In this document: piece after piece, positions 44,542 to 55,027 of the stretch | Position numbering within the stretch: the first letter of the stretch is position 1 | Layout of the letters: the number at the start of each line of letters is the position of its first letter | Assembly: GCA_017311315.1 (NCBI GenBank) | Contig: CM029626.1 | Span: forward strand, 13,422,106 to 13,486,105 | Direction: 5' to 3' | Source: Dendrocalamus latiflorus | Taxonomy: Eukaryota > Streptophyta > Magnoliopsida > Poales > Poaceae | DNA length: 64,000 nt | The notes under the pieces: model-generated | The model's database searches: none | What the model was told of the DNA's origin: nothing | Seen by the model: only the letters and a program-made list of their open reading frames with translations | Made by a program: the position numbers and the translations under genes

Positions 44542-45744
44542 GATTGCTCACGTACCGGAGCTTCTTGTCACTGGAAACATATGATCAATGAATTAATCCC
44601 TTCGTGTTCTTGTTATGTTTGTTCTCATTGAGCTTCTGTTGATTAATTCGGCTATGCATCGACTGAAACCAATTTCGATCTTGTTAATTGCCCTTCCTCC
44701 TTCCTACCTCCTCCTTAATTTCTTCCTTTCTTTCCTTTTATCTTTTTACTGGGACAGGAGTTACTTCTAATGTAAAGCCTAGAAATGGAAAGCAAGGTGA
44801 AGATATGATGAGGTGTACTGCTCCCACATGATATGTACAGAAGTTACTGCACAATTTACAAGGATCAAAGTAGTAGTACTCCACTAGCCAGAGATGGACA
44901 CGGACACAGGGCCACTGGCTGCTGCAGGCATAGGCGTACATATAAATACTAACATAAACCAGAGAAGTGATAAAGTCAGAATATACTATATCAGTATAAG
45001 ACAGATCATTTATAATTGATTAAAGTATAAGACAGATCATTTATAACTAATTAACTTACAATATAATACCAGTTCATAAGATATTTGAGTAGTTATATTA
45101 CAGAAAGAGTTGTCCACAGCTTGAGTCTAAGTTGTCATCACCTTGCTTTTTCTAGCCTATATTTCTCTGGGATGATGGAAGCATATGTCGGCTTCACAAT
45201 GACTGGGCTAGTGGTTCAACCAATGTACAACATTGGTTATCATCTCTATATCGAAATTCATTGCCATCAGATGTTGAAAATGAACATGCCGGCTTGTTGG
45301 TTACACATATGGATATGTGCCCCAGGTGTGACTAACGATGATAGTACAATTTCTACGTCTTTATCAACTAGCATTGAAACACATACAATCAGAGGGCAGT
45401 CTAACTCAAGATTGCACAACAATAATGTTGCTATTAATCTTGAAAGGTTTAATACTAGAGATAAGATATATAGTTTAGTTTTCATGGGAGTAGATAGATA
45501 TGATGTGGGTGCAAAGTAGAAGGCTGTTACTCTTCTCTATCGTCGTCTGATTCATCCATAGCAGTGTGGAGAAAATAAAGCCATACCATAAGTTATAAAA
45601 TATCAAATTCTCATCCCATCCTTACAAATTCACATTTGCAATATTGGAAGGCAAAAAAAAAAAGCAGTGAGTATAGTTATTCTCATCCAAGCAATAATAA
45701 CATAGCATCAGTTCATGACATAGGATATTCACGAACTGAAAGTT
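44542..45744. other. Downstream flank of the zinc-finger gene
   Basis: Non-coding. It holds a 31-bp tandem repeat (44993-45053). A 144-codon open stretch at 45085-45519 on the plus strand shows no recognisable motif and is not called as a gene. Confidence 0.4.
44993..45053 (+). repeat. 31-bp tandem duplication
   Basis: agtataagacagatcattta followed by taattgatta is repeated with two substitutions. Confidence 0.92.
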
Positions 45745-45819
45745 CTATTTCAAAAGACCATGCTGAGAGCACTTTTGAGAAATATGTAACGCCATTAGGT
45801 AGTAGCAAAAACTAATTAG

Positions 45820-45930
45820 GCCCTGTGTTGCCCACTCAACACGGAGGTTAAAGCTATGATAACCATACTCATTGAGTTTGCTGATAACTTCATCAACATC
45901 TTCTCTGTGGATGAAATTGACAAAGTCAAA
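45820..45930 (-). pseudogene. Fragment resembling the C-terminal half of the eIF3 subunit G RRM
   Basis: The minus-strand frame encodes FDFVNFIHREDVDEVISKLN followed by EYGYHSFNLRVEWAT. This matches the RNP1-to-end part of the eIF3g RNA-recognition motif, whose plant version reads close to GFGFVNF...EDAEKAINKLNGYGYDNLILRVEWA. RNP1 is altered (the leading Gly is lost) and no preceding RRM half, zinc-binding N-terminus or exon structure is visible. The open frame (45993-45745) has unrelated residues on both sides. Intact eIF3g is a cytosolic scaffold for ribosome scanning. This piece is too short to function and is best read as a captured exon or processed fragment. The assignment is from memory of the family, without a search. 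Confidence 0.6.
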
Positions 45931-45993
45931 TCTTGGGAAAACTCTAGCTAGGATGTTCTCCGCAGAGCACAAAAATAGGAAAAATTGCAACAT

Positions 45994-47050
45994 AAGGTTG
46001 AAATGTTGATAGCCATGTGCATAGATTCATGTAATTTTCCCGACATCATCATTACATTTAGGAAAAACTATTTCTTTAGCTAATGAGAACATGTTGCTCC
46101 ATCCACCGCGTAACATACAATAGACCATGAGGTTGATAATCTCTTGTAGAGAAATATCTAAGTGACATAGCCTAATAGGCAGTAGTTTTCAAATCTAGTG
46201 AAAAATCCCATGTCAACTGTACAAGAAAATTTTTTACTAATACGAACCAGATCACAAACATGTAACGGAAATGTAGAAACAAAATAAATAAAAAGAATTT
46301 ATCTGACTGACCTAGCTCAACATGAAGCAACTTCAAGAATTTACTGACAAATCCAATGTTGACTACATAGGAATTAAATTTCCTTATAAAAATCAGAGCA
46401 CAAACATGCGACAGGAATATAACAAAAAAAAACAAACATAACTTAGGAATGTGCATGTTAATCAGAAGGCAAGTTTTTAATATCTAACAGAATAAACTGA
46501 GCTTTAACGAATGGAATCATGCTAGGATGGATATGTTTAAAACACGTAAACTCTTCGTAATCATATATAGGTATTTGGACACTTATGTTTCTAGGTGATG
46601 AATCTACCACTAGTGAATCCATGTAGTATAAACTATTATAGGCTTACAACAATTAAACATCACAACCAAACCTCTTTTAGTTGCACAATAATGTTGATTT
46701 TGCCCATCCAAATTAAATTTTACATCCCAAATTTGATGAAAAGCCACTTGCCTCATTTTTTATTTCATCTATAATTTTCATCATTCATGGGCCTACCTAC
46801 TTGGCCACTTTGATCTGGAAATTGTTCATTGCAACTTATATGGCTGAAACTTGGGAAGGAACAAACGTAAAACTATCTATCCTAAGACTAATTCCATGAT
46901 TGTACAATCACACTTCAGTTGCACACCAAAGTAAAAAAATACAACTGAACAAAGGTAAAAGTAGTAGTAATTGCATTCAAAATCAGAAAGTTCACATGCC
47001 CATTATCTTTAAGATCACTCAAGGTGACGAAGGTACAAACCCCCTCAACT
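45994..47050. other. Non-coding stretch left of the large CACTA element
   Basis: AT-rich, with no recognisable gene, repeat boundary or RNA. Confidence 0.4.
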
Positions 47051-47309
47051 CACTACCAGACCAACGATGTTTCGTGAGGGTGAAAAACTCACAGGAAAAT
47101 ATGTTTCCCCCTCACGAATAGGTATCCTGTGAGTACCCCGTCAGGGAAGAACCCACAGGATAATTTCGACAGGAAAAAAACATTTGCGTGAGAGTATACC
47201 TCCAGGAAAATAATTCCTAACGGGATTCCCTGACGGGCCAGCACAGGAAAAAATAGTGTTTTCCTCACATCTGCATGGTTCTGTTTCGTGTGTGGTTAAC
47301 CGACAGGAA

Positions 47310-47525
47310 ATTAAAACTCACAGGAAAATAGTCAATTTTCGTGTGTGACAACCTCCAGGAAAATGACTAATTTTCGTGTGTGTTCACCTCCAGGAAAATT
47401 GTTGAATTTTCATGTGTGTTCAACCTCCAGGAAAACTGATGAATTTTCTTGTGTGTTGAACCTCCAGGAAAACTAATCAATTTTCCTGTGTGTTCAACCC
47501 CCAGGAAAACTGAACCCACACTGAA
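47310..47525. repeat. Subterminal repeats of the second CACTA family
   Basis: Six or more copies of a unit of about 31-34 bp built on cctccaggaaaa followed by ttttcctgtgtgtt. Related units recur at the right end (about 51808-51835 and 51970-52165). Confidence 0.85.
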
Positions 47526-47576
47526 TAGGGAAATCTGAACCAGCAGGGAAAAAATGACAGCAAACCACAATATATT

Positions 47577-47715
47577 CTCAGAAGATCATACATTCAGATC
47601 AATAATTAATTCTCAGAAGATCATACATTCAGATCAATAATTATCTCCAACATTCAGATCAATAATTATCTCCAAATCATACATTCAGATCATACATTCA
47701 GCTAGCTGACAAATC
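47577..47715 (+). repeat. Short direct repeats
   Basis: catacattcagatcaataat is repeated about four times, with truncated copies, within 140 bases inside the CACTA element. Confidence 0.85.
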
Positions 47716-48007
47716 ATACACAAAATTCAGATCAATAATTCCATCCATCACATATCATATTGACTTATATCACATCCACAAGACCAAAAGTCCAAGCAAG
47801 TTTCTTGAAGTCTAGCTTCTAGATCTGTCACAACAGGTTGAGCAAGTAATGCCCAATCCATATCTAGGCATTAGTGAATATAAACAAACATGCATCACAT
47901 AGTATCTTTTGTACTGACCAAAAGTTCAGAACTCTACCAAGGTTGCTACCAAAAGGTGAATCCTACTCTCATCATTTTCTGCATGTTATCATTTTCCTTC
48001 CAGTACA

Positions 48008-50579
48008 CTATGACTGGGATGGGTTAGCTCTGATCTTGCCGGTGGAATTACCCTCCCGTCTAATGACATGCTGCATGATGCTGTGCCTAGAGGCGATGTT
48101 GTTCTGAGAGTCGATGTTGTTCTCAGAGTCAACGTTGTCCTCACTGTCCATGTCTCCATAAGCAGTGCCGTCGACACCATTTGCACGGTGTTGGTGAGAT
48201 CCCGCATGTGAAGATCCAGTTCGCTGCAATGAATTAAGACACATATAGGAAGAAATGGAATAATAAAGCAAATATACAGAAGTGTAAAGTAAAAAAAATG
48301 AATGCAGACCAAGAGTACACTAAACAGAAATTAATTTACTTCCATTACAGCAAAAAGACGACCCTGTGTTGGTGTTGTTTCCATTACAGCAAACAGAAAT
48401 TAATTTACTTCCATTACAGCAAAATGAATGGTCAGGTTAATTATTGTGCTCATCAAGCACGTACAGCACGTACAGCAGCCAACTCGATCCTATGTTTTTT
48501 TCGTGCTCATCAAGCACGTACAGCAGTACATGCCAACTATGTACATATATAGTCGCTTGATGGACAGAAAGTACAGTGCTAGCTAGATTAACTATATAGT
48601 ACCAGCAATCAGGTCCTACTTTACAAGTGAAAACACATATGTTGTAAAGTCTCTGTCAAACCACAATTCGTCTCCTAATTTATTTGTTTATTTTCTCAAA
48701 TGCAAAAACCAATGCAACAGGTTAATGCAGCTAGACAAATATACAAGCAGTGAAGAGTCTGAAGGTTAATGCATAATTAGGTTGGGACTTGATCCCACCC
48801 TCCGAACAGTGATAAATATGTAATTTGATAAAGAGTCTGAAGGCAGTATCTGAAAACTAGATCAGATTAAGAACATTGAATATCAGTCAAATGTATATAT
48901 ATGGCACGAGCACGTAGTTTGTGTTTTTGGAAATTTCCCTTTCAAACATTGAAAACATTACTGATATATATAAGCTCACCATCCAACTATGAAATAAATA
49001 TACTGTGTTAGACCTCCCAACTTGAGGTACCAAGGAAACTATGAAAAGGTGCCAATCCAGTATACCAACCAACAGGAAGGGGTGCATTTCTTGCTACCTT
49101 ACCATAAACTTACAACTAAGAAAGAGGCTATGCCTAGGTGTTACAATAATCAACAGGAAGCCTGTGAATTGCCGCATTGTATGTTGGCATTCTGCCATAT
49201 CAAAAATAATTAGTTCCTTGATGAAGTTGTTCAAATCAAAAAACAAAAGGGCACCAAGATTGTCAGGTGATTGTTTTCCCTAAAGACAATTTTGCAACAA
49301 CAACACAACTAACCTGAATATGCGCAGGTGACATCAGATCATCATCAGTAGGTGGCATCAGATCTTCATCGGCAGGTGGTTCCTCTCCAATCTTCTCATA
49401 AAGCACCTAAAAGAAGAATTAAATTAGAAATACTATACAAAGTTAGATAGAACCAAAAATATTGAAGCATGACATCTATATAGTTACCATGATAAGTCGT
49501 TGGTGAACTTGTAGCTGGCGATGAAGTTGAGCATTTTCACGTACCAAGTTTCGATGAGATTGTGTGGTTGATGGCCTACAGTTTCTAGCTTTTGCGGCTG
49601 ATATAACATCAGCCTTTTTGACAGCACCATTACCAATTGGAACACGACCATGAGGCAATCCCCCACCAATTGTATAAAGAGCCTTCCCATCTAATCCATT
49701 TTCCTCTAAATTCTCATTTTGTTCAGAGCTAACAGCTATGTTGTAATCATCCTATCAGCAACATAGATACTCATTTAATCACAAACAATGGAAAATTGAT
49801 ATAACGCAAAGAATGGTAAGATAAAAATGTATGTGTACCATGATTTTTTGTGCTTTATGGCTGCTCACTGCACCACTACTTCCTGTGCTATCCATATTTT
49901 TGCACCTGATTTCATAACTGCAAATGTGTTGAGACCAGTAGCCTTCTTAGGACCAAACTTGTGGTTCTACAAGATCAGCCACCATACATTAGAGGGAAAA
50001 AAGACCTTTAAACAGAAGTAATAGCAAAAGATATAGTGGTTAATAAATGGATTTAAGTACCAGCCATTGTTGTGTCTCAGTAAATGGACACGATCCACCT
50101 TTGTTTTGAGCATTATCTACAGATTTTGCCCTTGAATCCTGGGCCTTCTTTCTCTTTGTGAGGTACTGTTCAGTGGCCCAATGGTGTGCAAGAAGAGGCC
50201 AGTCTTCCTGGTTCACCCAACTAACCCAGCCTATAATGTATTCCTCTTCGGAAAGTTCTATAGGACGAGCTAGGTCATCATCAGGGTTCTCTCCAGCCAT
50301 TTTGTAATGTCCCTCTTGCCTAACAATTGTCTCCCCATGTGATGTCCATGTTTTGTAATTTTCTTTAAACCCATACTTACACAAGTGCATCTCTATAACA
50401 TTCCTTTTGTGCATCACATAGTTGCGACACATGGCACATGGACATCTAATAGTACTAGAAATAACTAAACCATTTATGGAGAAGGCATGATCCAAAAACC
50501 GGTTTGTTTGTTCAATCCATTCATTAGAGAGTGCAGAACCATGACCCCAACCACTATACATCCACTCTCGATCTGCCAT
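48008..50579 (-). CDS. CACTA-encoded protein with Transpos_assoc and Transposase_24-like regions (five predicted exons)
   Basis: Exons predicted by eye on the minus strand: 50579-50061, 49966-49839, 49751-49488, 49406-49314 and 48223-48008. All have GT...AG borders and phase 0 except as noted. Exon 1 starts MADREWMYSGW, a typical Transpos_assoc start. It has the cysteine cluster CPCAMCRNYV and KTWTSHGE, then the Transposase_24-like region (WATEQYLTKRKKAQDSRAKS, GGSCPFTETQQW). Exon 3 contains GGLPHGRVPIGNGAVKK and NLVRENAQLHRQL. Exon 5 ends with an Asp/Asn/Ser repeat. The whole is about 400 residues. The family binds subterminal repeats and assists excision. Exon 2 reads through in frame only if 23 bases (49883-49905) are skipped, far too short for a normal plant intron. 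The gene may therefore be frameshifted or spliced differently. Confidence 0.65.
48322..48525 (+). repeat. Short direct repeats within a CACTA intron
   Basis: cagaaattaatttacttcca followed by ttacagcaaa occurs at about 48326 and 48393. gctcatcaagcacgtacagc occurs at about 48449 and 48505. Confidence 0.85.
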
Positions 50580-51125
50580 TATATATTTCTGTTTCAACAA
50601 AATAAGTTTGCCATTTAGTAAAAAAAATATTGATGTCACACCATTACTTAGCCTACCAGATACTAAGAAACTTCCATGTGCACCTTTATACTAATAAAAT
50701 TGAGCCAAATCAATGTGACAAGTTGTAGAGTAAGAAAAGGAAAATATATAGATGATGCTAAGTATCTGTTTTGTTAAACAACTCCTAAATATTATTATGA
50801 CACACCCAATTAGAAGTATTCAGGGCCTTTATGTGATAATGGCACTAAGCATCTTTTAAACAAATGGCATAATCACAAAGTAAACAAAGATCATAAGGTC
50901 CATTACATAATTTACATTGGGTCATGGAGGAACTTACTAGGTTCTTTTCGAAGTTGCTCGCCCAACAGGTCAGCTTTCTTCAGTGTTCCGGATCGTCACA
51001 CCGACTCAAACACACCTTGTTCCGGCTCACAAATAACTTGCTGAAAGAAACACACATTTACCAACATCAGTGCACTGCATACATATGCAAATGTTGAAAT
51101 ACTAAGTTTCATAAAAAAAGAAAGA

Positions 51126-51690
51126 ACTGTGCCGGCGGTGGAGCCAGAGAAGGGCGAGGTGGTGGAGCGCAGAGGCATGGCCGGCGGTGGTCCGGAGGCG
51201 CGGTCAAAAGGGAGGCGGCGCGGTCACAAGGGAGGCGGCGCGGTGGAGCCGGCGGCGCAATCCGGAGAAGGGCGACGGCGCGGTCAGGAGGGAGACGACC
51301 GGTGGAGCCAGAGAAGGGAGGGGTGGTGGAGCGCGGAGGCGTGGCCGGCGGTGGTCCGGAGGCGCGGTCAAAAGGGAGGCGGCGTGGTGGAGCCAGCGGC
51401 GCAGTCACAAGGGAGGCGGTGCGGTGGAGCCGGTGGCGCGGTTCGGAGAAGGGCGGCGGCGCGGTCAGGAGGGAGATGAGCGGTGGAGCCAGAGAAGGGC
51501 GGGGTGGTGGAGCGCGGAGGCGTGGCCAGCGGTGGTCCGGAGGCGCGGTCAAAAGTGAGGCGGCGCGGTCACAAGGGAGGCGGTGCGGTGGAGCCGGCGG
51601 CGTGGTCCGGAGAAGGGCGGCGGCGGGGTCAGGAGGGAGACGAGCGGTGGTGGAGCGCGGAGGCGTGGCCGGCGGTGGTCCGGAGGCGGA
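51126..51690 (+). repeat. GC-rich minisatellite, about 3.5 units of 163-180 bp
   Basis: Large tandem units start near 51140, 51303, 51483 and 51647. Each contains gtggagccagagaagggcg (the last only partly), gcgtggccggcggtggtccg and shorter gggaggcggcgcgg sub-repeats. Long open frames occur on both strands, but they are Gly/Arg/Ala-rich products of the repeat. It lies in the right (promoter-side) part of the CACTA element, upstream of its minus-strand gene. Confidence 0.88.
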
Positions 51691-52220
51691 TTGAGGCGAA
51701 ATGAGGCGGCGGCGGGATGGAGAATGCCAGGCGGCTGCGGGATGGGAAAATAGATCTGGGAGATAGTGGGAGGAGAGAAGGTGGGACTTAGGGTTTTTAG
51801 GTCACTTGTTTTTCCTGTGTGTTTAAACCCTCAAGAAAAATATCGATAAAAAAATAATTGAAATAATTTCCCCTCCTTGATGTTGCTGGCGGCAAAGGCT
51901 AATTTTTTTGGCGCGGGAGTGAATTGTTGGTGAGCAGATGACATAAACAATTTTTGTGAAGGTGGATAACCTGCAGGAAAAAATTTTCCTCAGGGGTATC
52001 GAGGGCCTCCACAATAATTTAAATTTTCCTGTGGGTTCAAACTACACCATCACTATAATTATAATTTTCATGTGAGCTTACGTTAAACCGTCACTATAAT
52101 TATAATTTTACTGTGAGCATAAGTGAAACCATCACTATAATATATTTTCCTGTGTGTTTGTTACGGGCCCGTCACAAAAATAATAAACCCTCACGAAAGA
52201 TTGCTAGTCTGGTGGTGACT

Positions 52221-52589
52221 TACCTGAATCACTAACATTCAGATCATTCTTAAAACTCATAGAACATGGGCATAAAAAATTCACTCATTGGTCAACATAT
52301 CTTATGACTGGATTCATCTTTTGGGAAGACAGTAAAGGTCGCTGGAATAACTCTTGAAACATAGTGAATTACGTCTACAATAAGCAAAACAATTTTATAA
52401 TCAAGCAAAATCCTAATGTTGTATGAAAGAATAGATGTCTACCATGAGAACATGATTTTTCTTTAGCAAAAATGAAGCGATGATATCTACTGCTATGTAT
52501 AAGGTAGGAATATGAGGGCTACTGGCAATAGAAACTAAAACAAAATGCATCATCAATTGGACACATATAGCTAATAAAGCTAATGTGGT
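52221..52589. other. Short spacer between two CACTA regions
   Basis: Non-coding, AT-rich. Nothing recognised. Confidence 0.5.
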
Positions 52590-52819
52590 CACTATTACAA
52601 AACAAGCTATACTGGACGCCTCATCACAGACGGTTCATGGGGAACCGTCTGTGCTGTAATTACCATAGATAGTTTTACAAATGTGACCGTGTACCGTCTA
52701 TGATATGCAATTATCACAGTTGATTCTTGTTAATAACAGTCTGTGATACTTCACAGATGGTTATTAATATGAACCATTTGTGATAATTGTAGACATCACA
52801 AACAATTTTTAATTAGAAC

Positions 52820-53688
52820 TGTCGATGTTTTAGTATCGATCTTACGTATGATTTGTTTAGGTTTGGGGGAACTCTTGATGTCCAAGCTATGATCATGTGG
52901 AGAAAAGACACAGGGATTTTTATACAGGTTTGGGCCTTCTCCTGGAAGAATAACAATCCTACTCCTATGTAGCTATTGCTCAATGAATTGATTACAGTGG
53001 AGAAAGTAATACATAAAGCCTTGCTCTACTTCTATTCTCCCTTGGATCTATCCCAATTGTCCTCTTCCTCCTCCCTGACGTCCACCTTTATATAGCTTGT
53101 AAGGCGGTGGCCATTTCTCCTTGCCAAGAGATGCCTTAATGTTTTGAATGATAACAATCCGACGGGAGTTATTAGAGATGTGGTATCTCACTCATTGTGC
53201 AGCGGTTTCTACCAGGGAGAAGTTATGCGTATTTATTCCAGAGAATAAATACACATGGTAACCACCTCATCAGATAGGCTCATGATACAATGAGTTGTCG
53301 TAGACAGGTTTGTCAGAGTTTGGCTTAGTCGTAGGAGCATCTACGACCACAAGGTGGTCGCGGGATAACTTACAACTATGTCATGGTCGTAGGAGAACTT
53401 ACGACTATGGGTAGTCATAGAAAAGGCTTACAACTAAAGAGTTGTCATAGAAGAGCTTACAACTAAGGTGTTGTTATAGAAGAGATCATGACTAAGGAGT
53501 TATCGTAGAAGAGATTACGACTAAATGGTTGTCGTAAAAGAGCTTACGACTAAACGGTAGTCGTAGAAGAGCTTACAAACCTTGTGAAATCTCTCCCTTA
53601 TAGATAAGAGGTATGCTTAAGGTGTATAATAACATTATAATATCATTTACAGATAAATAATAATTTGGACATTGTTATATCCTCATCA
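52820..53688 (-). mobile_element. LTR in minus orientation nested in the CACTA left arm (869 bp)
   Basis: It starts TGTCGATG and ends CCTCATCA on the plus strand. A minus-strand TATATAAA lies at 53087-53094. A C-rich run followed by aacttt (53691-53706) begins right after it. Read on the minus strand that run is a polypurine tract, so this is the 3' LTR with internal sequence to its right. No partner LTR or target duplication was found, and 53707-54400 holds no recognisable pol. Confidence 0.55.
53328..53579 (+). repeat. Tandem array of about 29-30 bp units, each a GTCGTA...TACGAC mini-hairpin
   Basis: About eight successive units of the type gtcgtagaagagcttacgac plus a variable tail such as taaggagtt. 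Within each unit gtcgta and tacgac can pair, so the array is a string of small potential stem-loops in the LTR. Confidence 0.85.
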
Positions 53689-53706
53689 TCTAACCCCCCA
53701 ACTTTA

Positions 53707-54414
53707 AGTAAAGATAACTTACTTGAGAAAGAGTGGTCATAGATGAACGGAGATCGAAAGCACAGTCTTCTCGATCTAATTTGAACGGAAGTGAACTTAG
53801 TCAAAAAGGTAATTTCTCTTGAGTTGTAAAGACACGTAGGCTTGCCGTCACTTAGAGTGCTTAGTTGAGGCAGCGGGCGACCGACTCAACTTTGCCGAGA
53901 CCCCTCAAGAAAGAGAAGAAAGCCTATGGACTAAATTCAACTTCACTGTTCCATCGGTGGGTGTTTGGAAGACACTCGAATAAGCACGTCAGCGGGTGGA
54001 CGCATTTCAGGCTTTGTTCGCTGATGATCCTAAACTGTTCGATGCCAACCATGTCACCTACGAAGTTTTGAAGAAGGAGATAGCATGCTACCTCCACCAT
54101 TATAAAAACTTCGAAGCAATTAGGTTTCTTTTTATATCTTTTGTAAGAATCGACTGGCCATGCTATTTGGCCATATGTAAATACAAGCAGCTAAATTTGT
54201 ATTTACTGTCTTCTATATATGTAAACGGTCTTACTATAACAACATGACAGCATTACTAACTGGCAAAAAAAAACAATTCAGCAATACATGTTTACTCCTT
54301 AGGCAGGCATTATTGAATTTGCATTAATGTATTTAAGAATGAGTTATATATATATGTGTGTGAATTTGCATTTATATATATATGAGAATGCATTCAGAAG
54401 CATCTGTATATTTA
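53707..54414. other. Probable internal remnant of the nested LTR element
   Basis: This stretch contains short open frames on the plus strand (53865-54071 and 53996-54247) without recognised domains. The boundaries to the resumed CACTA subterminal repeats at about 54415 are unclear. Confidence 0.3.
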
Positions 54415-55027
54415 TCATAGATGGTTCTACTTTAGAACCATCTGTGATGTGTATTCACAAACGGTTATTATTATGAACCGTCTGTGATAAGTAATTATTA
54501 CAGATAGTTCATAATAATAACCATTGTGAAATCTCAAATTATCATAGACTGTTCTTGTTATCACAGATGATTCTTAATGAGAATCATCTGTGATTATTGT
54601 GTACCACAGACGGTTCATGGTTAGATGTGTCCGAGATAAGCTACGTTATTAAATACTTAGCTAGACCGGTCCCGACACATCTGTCTCCATTATGCTGCAT
54701 TGAAGGAGGTGGCCGGCTTTGGAGAGTTTAGTGAAAGCATACCGCTTGTAGATTGATTTATTCTTGGTGATTTGAGGTAGTATTTGCTTCTAATTATATG
54801 CTTTGTAATAAAGAGAAACGAAAGCTAGGTCTAGAACTAGCTTGGTAGTTTGCTCCAATTTAAAAATGGGTCACTACTCCTAGTCTACTTAAATTAGATA
54901 TGGGCAATTTATTAAGATGAATAACAATTATGTGTAAGTATTAGGCTAGCTAGATATAATAGTATTAATAATCTAATTTGATACTAATTTGTTACATACG
55001 TAGCGTAGATGGACCAAAACTAGCTAG

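Larger units (their letters stand above)
47051..52217 (-). mobile_element. CACTA element of a second family, 5167 bp, TSD ACT, carrying a TNP1-like gene
   Basis: The left end starts CACTACCAGACCAACGATGT and the reverse complement of the right end starts CACCACCAGACTAGCAATCT. 26 of the first 31 positions agree, including TTTCGTGAGGGT. ACT flanks both ends (47048-47050 and 52218-52220). Subterminal ccaggaaaa / ttttcctgtgtg motifs cluster at both ends. The family differs from the tcacagacggtt family elsewhere in the window. A minus-strand multi-exon gene (48008-50579) encodes the accessory DNA-binding-type protein. No Transposase_21 (TNP2, catalytic) coding sequence was recognised, so the element is probably not autonomous. 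Confidence 0.92.

Noticed and set aside
45085..45519. Plus-strand frame of 144 codons downstream of the zinc-finger gene
   Set aside because: No recognisable domain and a minus-strand frame overlaps it. Without homology or transcript evidence it was left as non-coding.
51109..51704. Several frames of 73-147 codons on both strands
   Set aside because: They are generated by the minisatellite and read as Gly/Arg or Pro-rich repeats.
47310..52165. Possible CRISPR-like array from evenly repeated ccaggaaaa units
   Set aside because: The units vary in spacing, occur in both orientations at both element ends and sit inside CACTA termini in a plant genome. They are subterminal transposon repeats.
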